Origin: Minisyncoccota bacterium
GTDB taxonomy: Bacteria; Patescibacteriota; Minisyncoccia; Phycocordibacterales; CAIJYI01
Direction: 5' to 3'
Assembly (NCBI GenBank): GCA_023229825.1
Contig: JALNYN010000008.1
Location: forward strand, 13,135-72,275
Length of the DNA: 59,141 bases
Part shown: positions 50,480 to 58,921 of the stretch, piece after piece
Position numbering within the stretch: the first letter of the stretch is position 1
Layout: each line of letters begins with the position of its first letter
Made by a program: the position numbers and the translations under genes
Notes under the pieces: generated by a model
Told to the model about the DNA's origin: nothing
The model's database searches: none
The model's input: only the letters and a program-made list of their open reading frames with translations

Positions 50480-53400
50480 ATGAATACCACAAAACGAGAG
50501 AAAAAATATTTTTCGCTGTATCAGAAGCCCCTCACCGAGACGCCGAATCTCGTGGAGGCTCAGCTTGATTCATACAACACGCTTATCAAGAGCGGCATCC
50601 AGGAGATCTTCCGAGAATTTTCTCCGATCAAAGATTATTCTGATAAAAAATTCTCTCTTGAATTCGTTTCCTTCGAAATTCTTCCGCCGAAGTTCGACGA
50701 GTTTTATGCGAAGCAGAACAAGCTGACCTACGAAGCGCCTCTTCGCGTGAAGGTCAAACTTCTGAACAAGTTTCTCAATAAAGAAAAAGAGCAGGAACTC
50801 TTCATGGCTGATTTTCCTCTCATGACGGAGCACGGCACGTTTATCATCAATGGAGTGGAGCGCGTTATCGTTCCTCAGCTGGCCCGATCCTTCGGCGTCT
50901 TCTTTACCGCTTCGGAATTCCGCGGCCGCAAGATCTTCGGCGCAAAAATAATTCCGGCTCGCGGCGCGTGGGTGGAGCTCGAAACGGACAACGACGTCGG
51001 CATTCATGTTCGTATCGACCGAAAACGAAAGTTCCCGGTATCCCTTCTTCTTAAAGTATTCGGAGACGGCACCAAAGAACAGATCATCAATGCTTTCAAA
51101 GATTCTCCGCTTGCGATGGACGCCATCAAAATGTCTCTCGCCAAAGACGGCGGCGCGACCAGAGAAGATTCATACGTCGGCATTTACCAAAGGCTTCGCG
51201 ACGGCGATATGGCAACCGCAGACAACGCGAGGGATTTCGTTGATGCCATTTTCAGCAAGGACAAATACGATATTTCTCCCGTCGGACGCCTTCGCTTCAA
51301 CAAACGTTTCAATAAGGATGCCAGCGAAGAGGACAAAGCTCGCCGAACGCTCTCGTTCGAAGATGTGGTCGCCATCGTAAAAAATATAATAGAACTCAAT
51401 AATACTCCGGGCGCGGCTCATGACGATATCGACCATCTCGGTCTTCGCCGCGTGAGATACGTCGGTGAAATGTTTCAGCAGAAGATCCGCGTCGGTATGT
51501 CGCAGATGAAAAGAAACATCCAAGACAGAATGTCGACCGCCGAATCCGATGTTTCCGCTCCGATCCAATTCATCAGCCCGCGCCCGCTTCAGGCTCGCAT
51601 CAAAGAATTCTTCGCGACGAACCAGCTCTCGCAATTCATGAATCAGGAAAATGCGCTTTCCGAGATCGAACATCTCCGAACGCTTTCCGCTCTTGGTCCC
51701 GGAGGTTTGACCCGTGAACGCGCCGGTTTTGAGGTCCGCGACGTACATCCTTCCCACTACGGACGCCTTTGCCCCATCCATACGCCTGAAGGTCCGAACA
51801 TCGGTCTTATCCTCCGTCTTTCCGTATATGCCCGCATCAACGAATTCGGCGTTATCGAAACTCCGTATGCTCATGTAAAAAAAGGAAAGATCACCAAAGA
51901 GATCTCGTTCTTAAACGCGCTCGAAGAGGAAGGCTACAAGATCGCGCACGGTGCAACTCCGCACAGCGAAGACGGCGAGATCACCGAAGATAAAGTCGAG
52001 GTCCGTATCGGAGCTCATCCGGTTTTGATAGACAAGAAAGATGTCGACTTTATCGACGTGGCACCGAATCAGGCTTTCTCCGTCGCCACATCCATGATCC
52101 CGTTCCTCGAGCACAACGACGCAAACCGCGCGCTCATGGGTTCAAACATGCAGCGCCAGGCGACTCCTTGCCTCGTACCCGAAGCTCCGTTTGTGGCGAC
52201 CGGAATCGAAGAAACGGCCGCTCGCGACGGCGGACGCATGCTCCTCGCCAATGAAGATGGAACGGTTACCTATGCCGACAGCCGCAAGATCATCGTCAAA
52301 GATACTCACAACAAAGAACACACCTATCCGCTCGTTAATTTCTCAAGAACGAACAGCTTCGTCGTTCTTCACCAGCGGCCGAGCGTGTCATCGGGACAGA
52401 AAGTAAAGCGCGGCGAGGTCATCGCCGACATGTCAACGACCGACAACGGCCAGCTCGCTCTCGGACAGAACATCAGGATCGCTTTCATGTCATGGAACGG
52501 AGCGAACTACGAAGACGCCATCATTCTTTCCGAACGATTGGTTGAGAACAATAAATTTACCACGATCCACATCGAAGAATTTTCCGTGAACGTCCGCGAT
52601 ACCAAGCTCGGACCGGAAATGACCACACCTGATATCCCGAATGTCGGAGAAGCAAAACTCAAAGACTTGGATGAGAACGGCATTATCCGCATCGGCGCCG
52701 AGGTTCGCCCCGGAGATATTCTCGTCGGAAAGATCACCCCGAAAGGAGAGACTCAGCTCACGCCGGAAGAAAGACTCCTCCGTTCGCTCTTCGGAGACAA
52801 AGCGCGCGACGTCAAAGATACCTCGCTTCGCATGGAGCACGGCAAACGCGGACGCATCGTCGGTGTGCGCGTATTCTCGCGCGATCGCGGCGACAGCTTG
52901 GAATCGGGGATCATTCAAAGCATCTATATTGAAGTCGCGCAGATCAGAAGCGTGACCGTCGGAGACAAACTCGCCGGACGCCATGGAAACAAGGGAGTTA
53001 TTTCAAAAATTCTCCCCGTTGAAGAAATGCCGTACACCGAAGACGGCGAACCGGTAGACATGATCTTGACGCCTCTCGGAGTTCCTTCTCGTATGAATCT
53101 CGGACAGATCTTCGAACTGCACTTGGGACTGGCAGCTTCTAAATTGAATTATCAGGCGATCACGCCCCCGTTCCTCGGAGTCTCGGATGAAGAGGTCAAA
53201 GCGGAGCTCGTCAAAGCCGGAGTGCCGGAAAGCGGAAAAGTAAAACTCTATGACGGACGCACTGGCGAGAAATTTGAGCAGGATGTGTCGGTCGGCTACA
53301 TGTATATCATGAAGCTCCATCACATGGTTGAAGACAAGATCCACATGCGATCGATCGGACCTTACAGCCTTATCACGCAGCAGCCGCTCGGAGGAAAGGC

Positions 53401-53662
53401 GCAGGGAGGAGGACAGAGATTCGGCGAAATGGAAGTTTGGGCTCTCGAAGGATACGGCGCCGCTTACACCCTCCAGGAAATGCTCACGGTCAAATCGGAC
53501 GACATAGTGGGACGCACCGCGGCATTCGATTCGATCATCAAAGGAGAGAACATCAAACACCCCAACATTCCCGCATCGTTCAGCGTACTCCTCGCTTCGC
53601 TCCGCGGACTCGCGATGGACATCGAGCTCAAGAGAACGGAAGAAGAAATTATCGGAGAATAA
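50480..53662 (+). CDS. rpoB: RNA polymerase beta subunit
   Basis: 1060 aa, much shorter than the 1342 aa of E. coli because lineage-specific insertions are missing; this is common in candidate-phyla bacteria. Recognisable conserved regions: the TEHGTFIINGVERVIVPQL lobe near residue 115, GPGGLTRERAGFEVRDVHPS and HTPEGPNIGLI around 410-440, GQNIRIAFMSWNGANYEDAI around 665 and, near the C terminus, GGKAQGGGQRFGEMEVWALE. rpoC follows after 46 nt. The ribosomal protein genes rplJ and rplL, usual upstream neighbours, are absent. Confidence 0.97.
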   Translation: MNTTKREKKYFSLYQKPLTETPNLVEAQLDSYNTLIKSGIQEIFREFSPIKDYSDKKFSLEFVSFEILPPKFDEFYAKQNKLTYEAPLRVKVKLLNKFLNKEKEQELFMADFPLMTEHGTFIINGVERVIVPQLARSFGVFFTASEFRGRKIFGAKIIPARGAWVELETDNDVGIHVRIDRKRKFPVSLLLKVFGDGTKEQIINAFKDSPLAMDAIKMSLAKDGGATREDSYVGIYQRLRDGDMATADNARDFVDAIFSKDKYDISPVGRLRFNKRFNKDASEEDKARRTLSFEDVVAIVKNIIELNNTPGAAHDDIDHLGLRRVRYVGEMFQQKIRVGMSQMKRNIQDRMSTAESDVSAPIQFISPRPLQARIKEFFATNQLSQFMNQENALSEIEHLRTLSALGPGGLTRERAGFEVRDVHPSHYGRLCPIHTPEGPNIGLILRLSVYARINEFGVIETPYAHVKKGKITKEISFLNALEEEGYKIAHGATPHSEDGEITEDKVEVRIGAHPVLIDKKDVDFIDVAPNQAFSVATSMIPFLEHNDANRALMGSNMQRQATPCLVPEAPFVATGIEETAARDGGRMLLANEDGTVTYADSRKIIVKDTHNKEHTYPLVNFSRTNSFVVLHQRPSVSSGQKVKRGEVIADMSTTDNGQLALGQNIRIAFMSWNGANYEDAIILSERLVENNKFTTIHIEEFSVNVRDTKLGPEMTTPDIPNVGEAKLKDLDENGIIRIGAEVRPGDILVGKITPKGETQLTPEERLLRSLFGDKARDVKDTSLRMEHGKRGRIVGVRVFSRDRGDSLESGIIQSIYIEVAQIRSVTVGDKLAGRHGNKGVISKILPVEEMPYTEDGEPVDMILTPLGVPSRMNLGQIFELHLGLAASKLNYQAITPPFLGVSDEEVKAELVKAGVPESGKVKLYDGRTGEKFEQDVSVGYMYIMKLHHMVEDKIHMRSIGPYSLITQQPLGGKAQGGGQRFGEMEVWALEGYGAAYTLQEMLTVKSDDIVGRTAAFDSIIKGENIKHPNIPASFSVLLASLRGLAMDIELKRTEEEIIGE

Positions 53663-53708
53663 AATGGTCTAAATTATTTAACACTTTACTATTTATCACA
53701 CAATCATT

Positions 53709-56700
53709 ATGGGATCGACAGAAACAAATATCGAGCAATTCACAGCTCCAAAACATCAAGGTTTCAGTCTGAATGATTTTGACCACATTTCTCTCAAACT
53801 TGCTTCGCCTGAGGCGATGCTCTCGTGGTCTTACGGAGAAGTAACGAAACCGGAAACGATCAACTATCGCACGCAGCGAAGCGAGCGAAGCGGATTGTTC
53901 TGCGAGAAAATTTTCGGACCTGAAAAAGATTACGAATGTTATTGCGGAAAATACAAAGGAATCCGATACAAAAGCATCGTCTGCGAAAAATGCGGCGTGG
54001 AGATCACGAGATCGATCGTCAGACGCGAAAGAATGGGACACCTCGAACTCGCGGCGCCGGTTTCGCACATCTGGTTCCTCCGCGGCGTACCGTCCCGCAT
54101 CGGACTTATGCTCGGCTTGCCCGTTGCCGAAGTCGAAAAGGTGATCTACTTCGCCGGATACATCGTTACTCACGTCAATCAGGAAGAAAAAGCTCGCCTC
54201 ATGAAAGAGCTTGATTCCGAGTACAAGGGAAGGGTTAAAACGCTTTCCGACGATAAAGCGAAAGACAAAATGAAAGAACTTCTGACCTCGGCAAAACGCG
54301 AACTTGAAGCGCTGGAAGAAGGAAAAGTTTTGGACGAAGCGCTCTATCACAAATATTCGGTCAAATACGGAAGCGCTTTTTCGGCAGGGATCGGAGCGGA
54401 AGCCATTTATGATATTTTCAAAAAGATCGATCTCGCCGAAATGAAAGAGGCTCTTGATATCGAATACCAGAAAGTTGGAAATACTGAACGCGTTAAGGTC
54501 CAGAAGCGCCTCGGACTCGTGAAATCGCTTTTGACCTCGGGAGTTCGTCCTGAATGGATGTTCCTGACGACCATCGCGATCACCCCTCCGGCACTTCGCC
54601 CGATGATCCCGCTCGACGGCGGCCGCCATGCGACCTCCGATGTGAACGATCTGTATCGCCGCGTCATCAACCGAAACAACCGCCTCAAAAAACTGAAAGA
54701 GATCGACGCTCCGGATGTCATTTTGCGCAACGAAAAACGTATTTTGCAGGAAGCCGTCGATGCGCTTATCGATAACTCAGCAAGAAAACAGACCTCCGCC
54801 GCGATGAACCAAGCACAGAGGCGCGCGCTCAAATCGCTTTCCGACACACTCAAAGGCAAGCAAGGACTTTTCCGCCAGAATCTCCTCGGAAAACGCGTGG
54901 ACTATTCCGGACGCTCCGTCATCGTCGTCGGACCGGATCTCAAACTCGATCAATGCGGACTTCCGAAATATCTGACTCTCGAACTCTTCCGCCCGTTCGT
55001 CGTTTCCAAGATTTTGGAAAGCGAACTCGCCTACAACATCCGCGGCGCCAATCGTCTTATTGATGAAGCCGTGCCGGAAGTGTGGGCGCTCTTGGAAGAG
55101 GTCATCAAAGGAAAATACGTGCTTTTGAATCGCGCTCCGACCTTGCATCGCCTCGGTATTCAGGCATTCCATCCGATCCTCGTGGAAGGTTCCGCCATTC
55201 AGGTTCACCCGCTCGTGTGCTCCGCTTTCAACGCGGACTTCGACGGCGACCAGATGGCCGTACATGTTCCGCTTTCCCGCGAAGCACAGAAAGAAGCCGG
55301 TGAACTCATGAGCTCGGCAAAAAATCTCCTCAAACCTGGAAACGGCGAGGCGGTATCTTCAGCAAAAATGCTCGACATCGTTCTTGGCGCCTACTGGACA
55401 ACCAAGATCATTCCCGGAGAAAAAGGAGAAGGAAAATTCTATCCGAATCCGAACAGCGCCATCATGGCATACGACTTCGGCAGAGCTTCGATCCGCGCCG
55501 AAATTCTCGTTCTCGGCACAGACAGCCCGAAATACGCGCAGTTCGAAGGAAAACCGTTCAAGACTTCCATCGGACGCCTTCTCTTTAACGGAATTCTACC
55601 GAGAGATTTCGCGTTCATCAACAAAGAAATAAACAAAAGCGCGATGTCGAAGATCGTCGATGACATTATCGCGCGATACGGCATTGAAGGAACTCCCGAC
55701 ATTTTAGATAAAATAAAGAACTTCGGTTTCAAATGGGTTTCAAAAGCCGGTATTACCTGGGGTATCGACGACGTGAAAGTCCCCCCTCAGAAGAAAGAAA
55801 TTATCGCCGCTCATCAGGCGATGGCGGATAAAGTGGTTGAACAATTCGACGACGGACTCCTCTCTGAAAACGAGCGCTATCGCAAAACGATCGAAATTTG
55901 GCAGGACGCTATCAATCAGATCGAAAAATATATTCCGGAAGCATTTGAAAAACATGGTTCCGTATATGACATGATCAATTCCGGAGCTCGAGGTTCGCTT
56001 TCCGCTATCGTTCAGATGGCCGGAATGAAAGGACTCATTATCTCCACGACCGGACGCACCATCGACTTCCCGATCAAACCGTCCAACAAAGAAGGACTCT
56101 CTCCTCTCGAATACTTTATTTCCACGCACGGTTCCCGCAAAGGTTTGACCGACACCGCTTTGAACACCGCAAAAGCCGGATATCTCACGCGCCGTTTGGT
56201 ATATGTTTCCGACGGAGTGGTGGTCTGTGAAGAAGACTGCGGAGAAAAGAACGGTATTCCGCTCAGAAAGCAGGATATTTACGGAATGGAAATCCCGATC
56301 TCAAAGAATCTCAAAGGACGCATTCTTGCGAAGGACGTTGTGGCGCCGAACGGGGAAGTACTCTTCAAAAAGAAACATCTCATGACGAAAGCCGACGCGA
56401 AAGCCATCGAAGAAGCCGGAGTGCTCGAAGTCATGGTTCGCTCGCCCTTGTCTTGTAAAGCGCTCTACGGCGTTTGCCGACAGTGCTACGGATTGGATCT
56501 CGGCCGCAACAAGCTTGTTGATCTCGGAGAGGCGGTCGGCGTCGTCGCCGCGCAAGCTATCGGAGAGCCGGGAACGCAGCTGACCATGCGTACGTTCCAT
56601 GCCGGAGGTATCGCCACCGCAGGAGGAGACATTACCGCCGGACTTCCGCGCGTCGAGGAAATTTTCGAACGCCGTTCCATCAGATCGAATGCGATCATCG

Positions 56701-57398
56701 CCAAAGAAGACGGAGTGGTAACGGAGATCCGCCAGGGAGAAAAAGAATTGATCATAAAGGTTCTCGGTGCGGGAGCGAAAGGAAAAGACAAAAAAGCCGA
56801 AGCTGAATATACGACCGACTATCGCCGCGTTGCGCTCGTGAAAGTGGGCGAAGAAGTTGAAAAGGGTGATGTACTGACCGACGGAGCCGGCGACATTTCC
56901 GAAATTTTCAAATACGGAGGAAAAGAAAAAGCCGAAAACTACATCATCGCCGAGATCGGAAAAGTTTACGAATTGCAGGGCGCGAGCATCGACCGCAAGC
57001 ACCTCGAGATCGTCATTCGTCAAATGTTCTCACGGCGCGTCATACGCGACGGAGGAGACACGAAGTTCAACATTGGACAGACGATCGAAAACATCGAGCT
57101 CTATGAAGAGAACGAAAGAGTTGCCGAGAGAGGCGGAAGAGAAGCAAGAGGCGACACCGTCGTTCTCGGAATCTCCGAGATCTCGCTCACGACCAGAAGC
57201 TTCTTGAGCGCCGCATCATTCCAAAACACATCAAGGATCTTGATCGATGCCGCCACTAAGGGTGCCACCGACGACCTCTCAGGATTGAAAGAAAACATCC
57301 TGATCGGAAGATTGATTCCGGTTGGAACAGGATTCCGAGCCCGATTGGAAGACGATGAGGAAGTTGAAAACGTGGATATGGAAGAAACAACCGAATAA
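53709..57398 (+). CDS. rpoC: RNA polymerase beta' subunit
   Basis: 1229 aa. N-terminal zinc ribbon C77, C79, C92, C95; the catalytic magnesium motif NADFDGD at residues 508-514 (D510, D512, D514); second zinc site with C840 or C844 and C916, C923, C926; the bridge-helix/trigger-loop region around GEPGTQLTMRTFHAGG. It has no large insertion between the trigger-loop halves. It is co-transcribed with rpoB and followed by a terminator 6 nt after the stop. Confidence 0.97.
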   Translation: MGSTETNIEQFTAPKHQGFSLNDFDHISLKLASPEAMLSWSYGEVTKPETINYRTQRSERSGLFCEKIFGPEKDYECYCGKYKGIRYKSIVCEKCGVEITRSIVRRERMGHLELAAPVSHIWFLRGVPSRIGLMLGLPVAEVEKVIYFAGYIVTHVNQEEKARLMKELDSEYKGRVKTLSDDKAKDKMKELLTSAKRELEALEEGKVLDEALYHKYSVKYGSAFSAGIGAEAIYDIFKKIDLAEMKEALDIEYQKVGNTERVKVQKRLGLVKSLLTSGVRPEWMFLTTIAITPPALRPMIPLDGGRHATSDVNDLYRRVINRNNRLKKLKEIDAPDVILRNEKRILQEAVDALIDNSARKQTSAAMNQAQRRALKSLSDTLKGKQGLFRQNLLGKRVDYSGRSVIVVGPDLKLDQCGLPKYLTLELFRPFVVSKILESELAYNIRGANRLIDEAVPEVWALLEEVIKGKYVLLNRAPTLHRLGIQAFHPILVEGSAIQVHPLVCSAFNADFDGDQMAVHVPLSREAQKEAGELMSSAKNLLKPGNGEAVSSAKMLDIVLGAYWTTKIIPGEKGEGKFYPNPNSAIMAYDFGRASIRAEILVLGTDSPKYAQFEGKPFKTSIGRLLFNGILPRDFAFINKEINKSAMSKIVDDIIARYGIEGTPDILDKIKNFGFKWVSKAGITWGIDDVKVPPQKKEIIAAHQAMADKVVEQFDDGLLSENERYRKTIEIWQDAINQIEKYIPEAFEKHGSVYDMINSGARGSLSAIVQMAGMKGLIISTTGRTIDFPIKPSNKEGLSPLEYFISTHGSRKGLTDTALNTAKAGYLTRRLVYVSDGVVVCEEDCGEKNGIPLRKQDIYGMEIPISKNLKGRILAKDVVAPNGEVLFKKKHLMTKADAKAIEEAGVLEVMVRSPLSCKALYGVCRQCYGLDLGRNKLVDLGEAVGVVAAQAIGEPGTQLTMRTFHAGGIATAGGDITAGLPRVEEIFERRSIRSNAIIAKEDGVVTEIRQGEKELIIKVLGAGAKGKDKKAEAEYTTDYRRVALVKVGEEVEKGDVLTDGAGDISEIFKYGGKEKAENYIIAEIGKVYELQGASIDRKHLEIVIRQMFSRRVIRDGGDTKFNIGQTIENIELYEENERVAERGGREARGDTVVLGISEISLTTRSFLSAASFQNTSRILIDAATKGATDDLSGLKENILIGRLIPVGTGFRARLEDDEEVENVDMEETTE

Positions 57399-57403
57399 AC
57401 AAA

Positions 57404-57441
57404 AACAACGCTCCGTATAAAACCGGAGCGTTGTTTTTTTA
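57404..57441 (+). terminator. Intrinsic terminator of rpoBC
   Basis: A 12-bp stem AACAACGCTCCG (57404-57415) with CGGAGCGTTGTT (57424-57435), followed by a T run. A near copy lies at 57825. Confidence 0.9.
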
Positions 57442-57670
57442 AAAATTTCCAATTCCAAATTTCTAATTTTTAAGTGAGTGAGCGAAATAAAAGTATCAAC
57501 TTTTATTTCCGAATGAATGCAGAAAATATAAGAGTGAAACTGCTTTTATTTCCAACAAAAATCCAAATGTCTAATGAGCGGAAAAAAAGTCGACCGAGAA
57601 AAACCCGATCGTCAAATTTACATTATTTAATTTTTTCGCCGGACGCGGGTCTCCGACCCCGTCCGAAACA
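57440..57670. repeat. Intergenic repeat copy downstream of rpoC
   Basis: It contains TTCCAATTCCAAATTTCTAATT (about 57443-57466, given here in under 23 letters as two overlapping units), an AAATGTCTAATGAGCGG segment (about 57567) and a GC-rich imperfect hairpin (about 57642-57665). The hairpin is the reverse complement in layout of the one at 50070-50092. A 71-codon reading frame (57474-57689) spans it but looks spurious. Confidence 0.5.
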
Positions 57671-57688
57671 TTTTAAAAATGTACGTTA

Positions 57689-57769
57689 GTCGTCATCCCG
57701 TGCCGGGACACGGGATCCACGGGAAGTAACGACAGACGTGGATTCCGGCTCGCGGTCCGGAATGACGAC
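57689..57769. repeat. Palindromic GTCGTCAT...ATGACGAC repeat
   Basis: 81 nt with matching ends: GTCGTCATCCC at the left and GGAATGACGAC at the right, with inner GGGATCCACG-type palindromes. It resembles the small dispersed palindromic elements of the CGTCAT(T)CCC type known from many bacteria. Confidence 0.6.
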
Positions 57770-57824
57770 GAAAGTAATTGGGTTAATTGGAGATGATAAT
57801 TGCTGACTTTAACAAAGTTAAACA

Positions 57825-57862
57825 AAAACAACGCTCCGGAAAAAACCGGAGCGTTGTTTTTT
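57825..57862 (+). terminator. Second copy of the rpoBC-type terminator
   Basis: AAAACAACGCTCCGG and CCGGAGCGTTGTTTT with a loop of six A, followed by T. It is nearly identical in stem to the terminator at 57404 and has the same kind of flank (AAATCTCCAATTACTGATTTTTAA). No gene lies between the two copies. Confidence 0.8.
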
Positions 57863-58003
57863 AAGAAATCTCCAATTACTGATTTTTAATTTCTCCCGCG
57901 CGAGCGGTGCCGCTTTTTTTGTCGTAAAAGATCCTTCATATTGATTTCAAATTATTTTTTTAGTTAAGTTTTGTTTTTTTATAAATTATTGTATTATTAG
58001 TTA

Positions 58004-58009
58004 TATAAT
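58004..58009 (+). promoter_or_regulatory. -10 box of the OmpR-type regulator gene, leaderless
   Basis: A perfect TATAAT at 58004-58009, 7 nt before the ATG at 58017; the surrounding 60 nt is very AT-rich. The -35 is not obvious. Confidence 0.5.
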
Positions 58010-58016
58010 AAACTAT

Positions 58017-58691
58017 ATGAAAAGAATGCTGATAGTAGAAGATTCACAAGAAACTGTTTTTGTGTTAAAAGAGTCATTTACACAGAATGGATTTTTGGTC
58101 GATGTCGCGGAAGATGGGAGGGAAGGGTCAAAAAAAGCAGGAGACAGTCAATACGATATAGTTATTCTTGATATCAATTTACCCTATAGGAATGGAAAGG
58201 AGATTTGCTCCGAGATCCGGCAAAGAGGAGATAAAGTACCTATTATCATGCTGTCGGCGGAAATCGATCCTGAAATAAAAGTTGGCTGTTTTGATATTGG
58301 GGCAAACGATTATGTTACCAAACCCTACTCGTTTGAAGAATTGAACGCAAGGGTAGAAGTGCAATTGAGGGATCATCAAGAGGGGGTACAAAAAGAAGAG
58401 CCCCTTTTAAAATACCGAGATCTCAAACTTAATATCGGAGATCCGACGGTAAAACGAGGCGCGAAACAAATTAAGCTCACGGCAAAAGAGCATGCTTTGC
58501 TCCGATGCTTGATGGAAAACGCAGGCGCGATCTGTTCGAAAGAAATGCTGTTGAGAGAGGTGTGGAAAGAGGAGGATTGTGATACCAAAACTTTGGAAGC
58601 TCATATGTGTCGGTTGCGAAAAAAGATCAAGCAAAAAGGGAAATCGGATTTCATACGTACGATCAACGGTTTTGGGTATAGAATAAAGTAA
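58017..58691 (+). CDS. OmpR/PhoB-family response regulator
   Basis: 224 aa. Receiver domain with E8-D9, phosphoacceptor D52 (VILDINLP), switch S80 and K102-P103; winged-helix DNA-binding domain from about residue 128 (KLTAKEHALLRCLMEN ... LEAHMCRLRKKI ... IRTINGFGYRIK). It should bind DNA after phosphorylation. No histidine kinase is encoded nearby. The next gene downstream is a secreted surface protein, a possible target (inference). Confidence 0.9.
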   Translation: MKRMLIVEDSQETVFVLKESFTQNGFLVDVAEDGREGSKKAGDSQYDIVILDINLPYRNGKEICSEIRQRGDKVPIIMLSAEIDPEIKVGCFDIGANDYVTKPYSFEELNARVEVQLRDHQEGVQKEEPLLKYRDLKLNIGDPTVKRGAKQIKLTAKEHALLRCLMENAGAICSKEMLLREVWKEEDCDTKTLEAHMCRLRKKIKQKGKSDFIRTINGFGYRIK

Positions 58692-58714
58692 AAAACGGAT
58701 CGTTAAAAATCGTC

Positions 58715-58723
58715 TGTGGATAA
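58715..58723 (-). other. DnaA-box-like 9-mer
   Basis: TGTGGATAA on the + strand (perfect TTATCCACA on the minus strand), just after the response regulator stop. Confidence 0.25.
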
Positions 58724-58726
58724 CTC

Positions 58727-58754
58727 AAAATCTCCAATAAAATGGAGATTTTTT
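58727..58754 (+). terminator. Intrinsic terminator of the response regulator gene
   Basis: AAAATCTCCA (58727-58736), loop ATAAAA, TGGAGATTTT (58743-58752) and two more T. Confidence 0.8.
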
Positions 58755-58838
58755 AGGATTAAATTGTTACCGTTTTGTAAACTCGCTTTTAGTAAGATAA
58801 AAAGAGGAAGAGTTTCTCACTTTATCATTCGATGAATT

Positions 58839-58879
58839 ACAAGCGGTTTTGCCGTAGGCCGATAAGCATTTCCGCTTGT
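58839..58879 (+). other. Hairpin of unknown role before a surface-protein gene
   Basis: ACAAGCGG (58839-58846) pairs with CCGCTTGT (58872-58879) around a 25-nt interior containing TGCCGTAGGCC and ATAAGCA. It lies upstream of the TATAAT at 58891-58896, so it may be an upstream operator or the end of an RNA rather than part of the next gene's leader. No known riboswitch class was recognised. Confidence 0.4.
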
Positions 58880-58921
58880 TAAATGGTACTTATAATTATA
58901 AAATTAATTAAGCAATACTAT

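Noticed and set aside
53649..54629. Long antisense reading frame inside rpoC (326 codons); similar ones within rpoB and por genes
   Set aside because: They mirror strongly conserved coding genes on the other strand and have no promoter, Shine-Dalgarno or recognisable domain.
151..57398. Alternative genetic code with UGA as glycine
   Set aside because: Many ATGA overlaps use TGA as a working stop (for example 1099-1101, 4950-4952 and 9678-9680) and the proteins end at family-typical lengths.
57474..57689. 71-codon reading frame after rpoC
   Set aside because: It lies across repeat sequence and a hairpin, is rich in Lys/Arg/Ser/Pro without a domain, and has no start signals.
50187..58723. Replication origin, from two perfect TTATCCACA sites
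   Set aside because: The two sites are 8.5 kb apart, without clustering, dnaA/dnaN genes or an AT-rich unwinding array; about this many could occur by chance in 59 kb.
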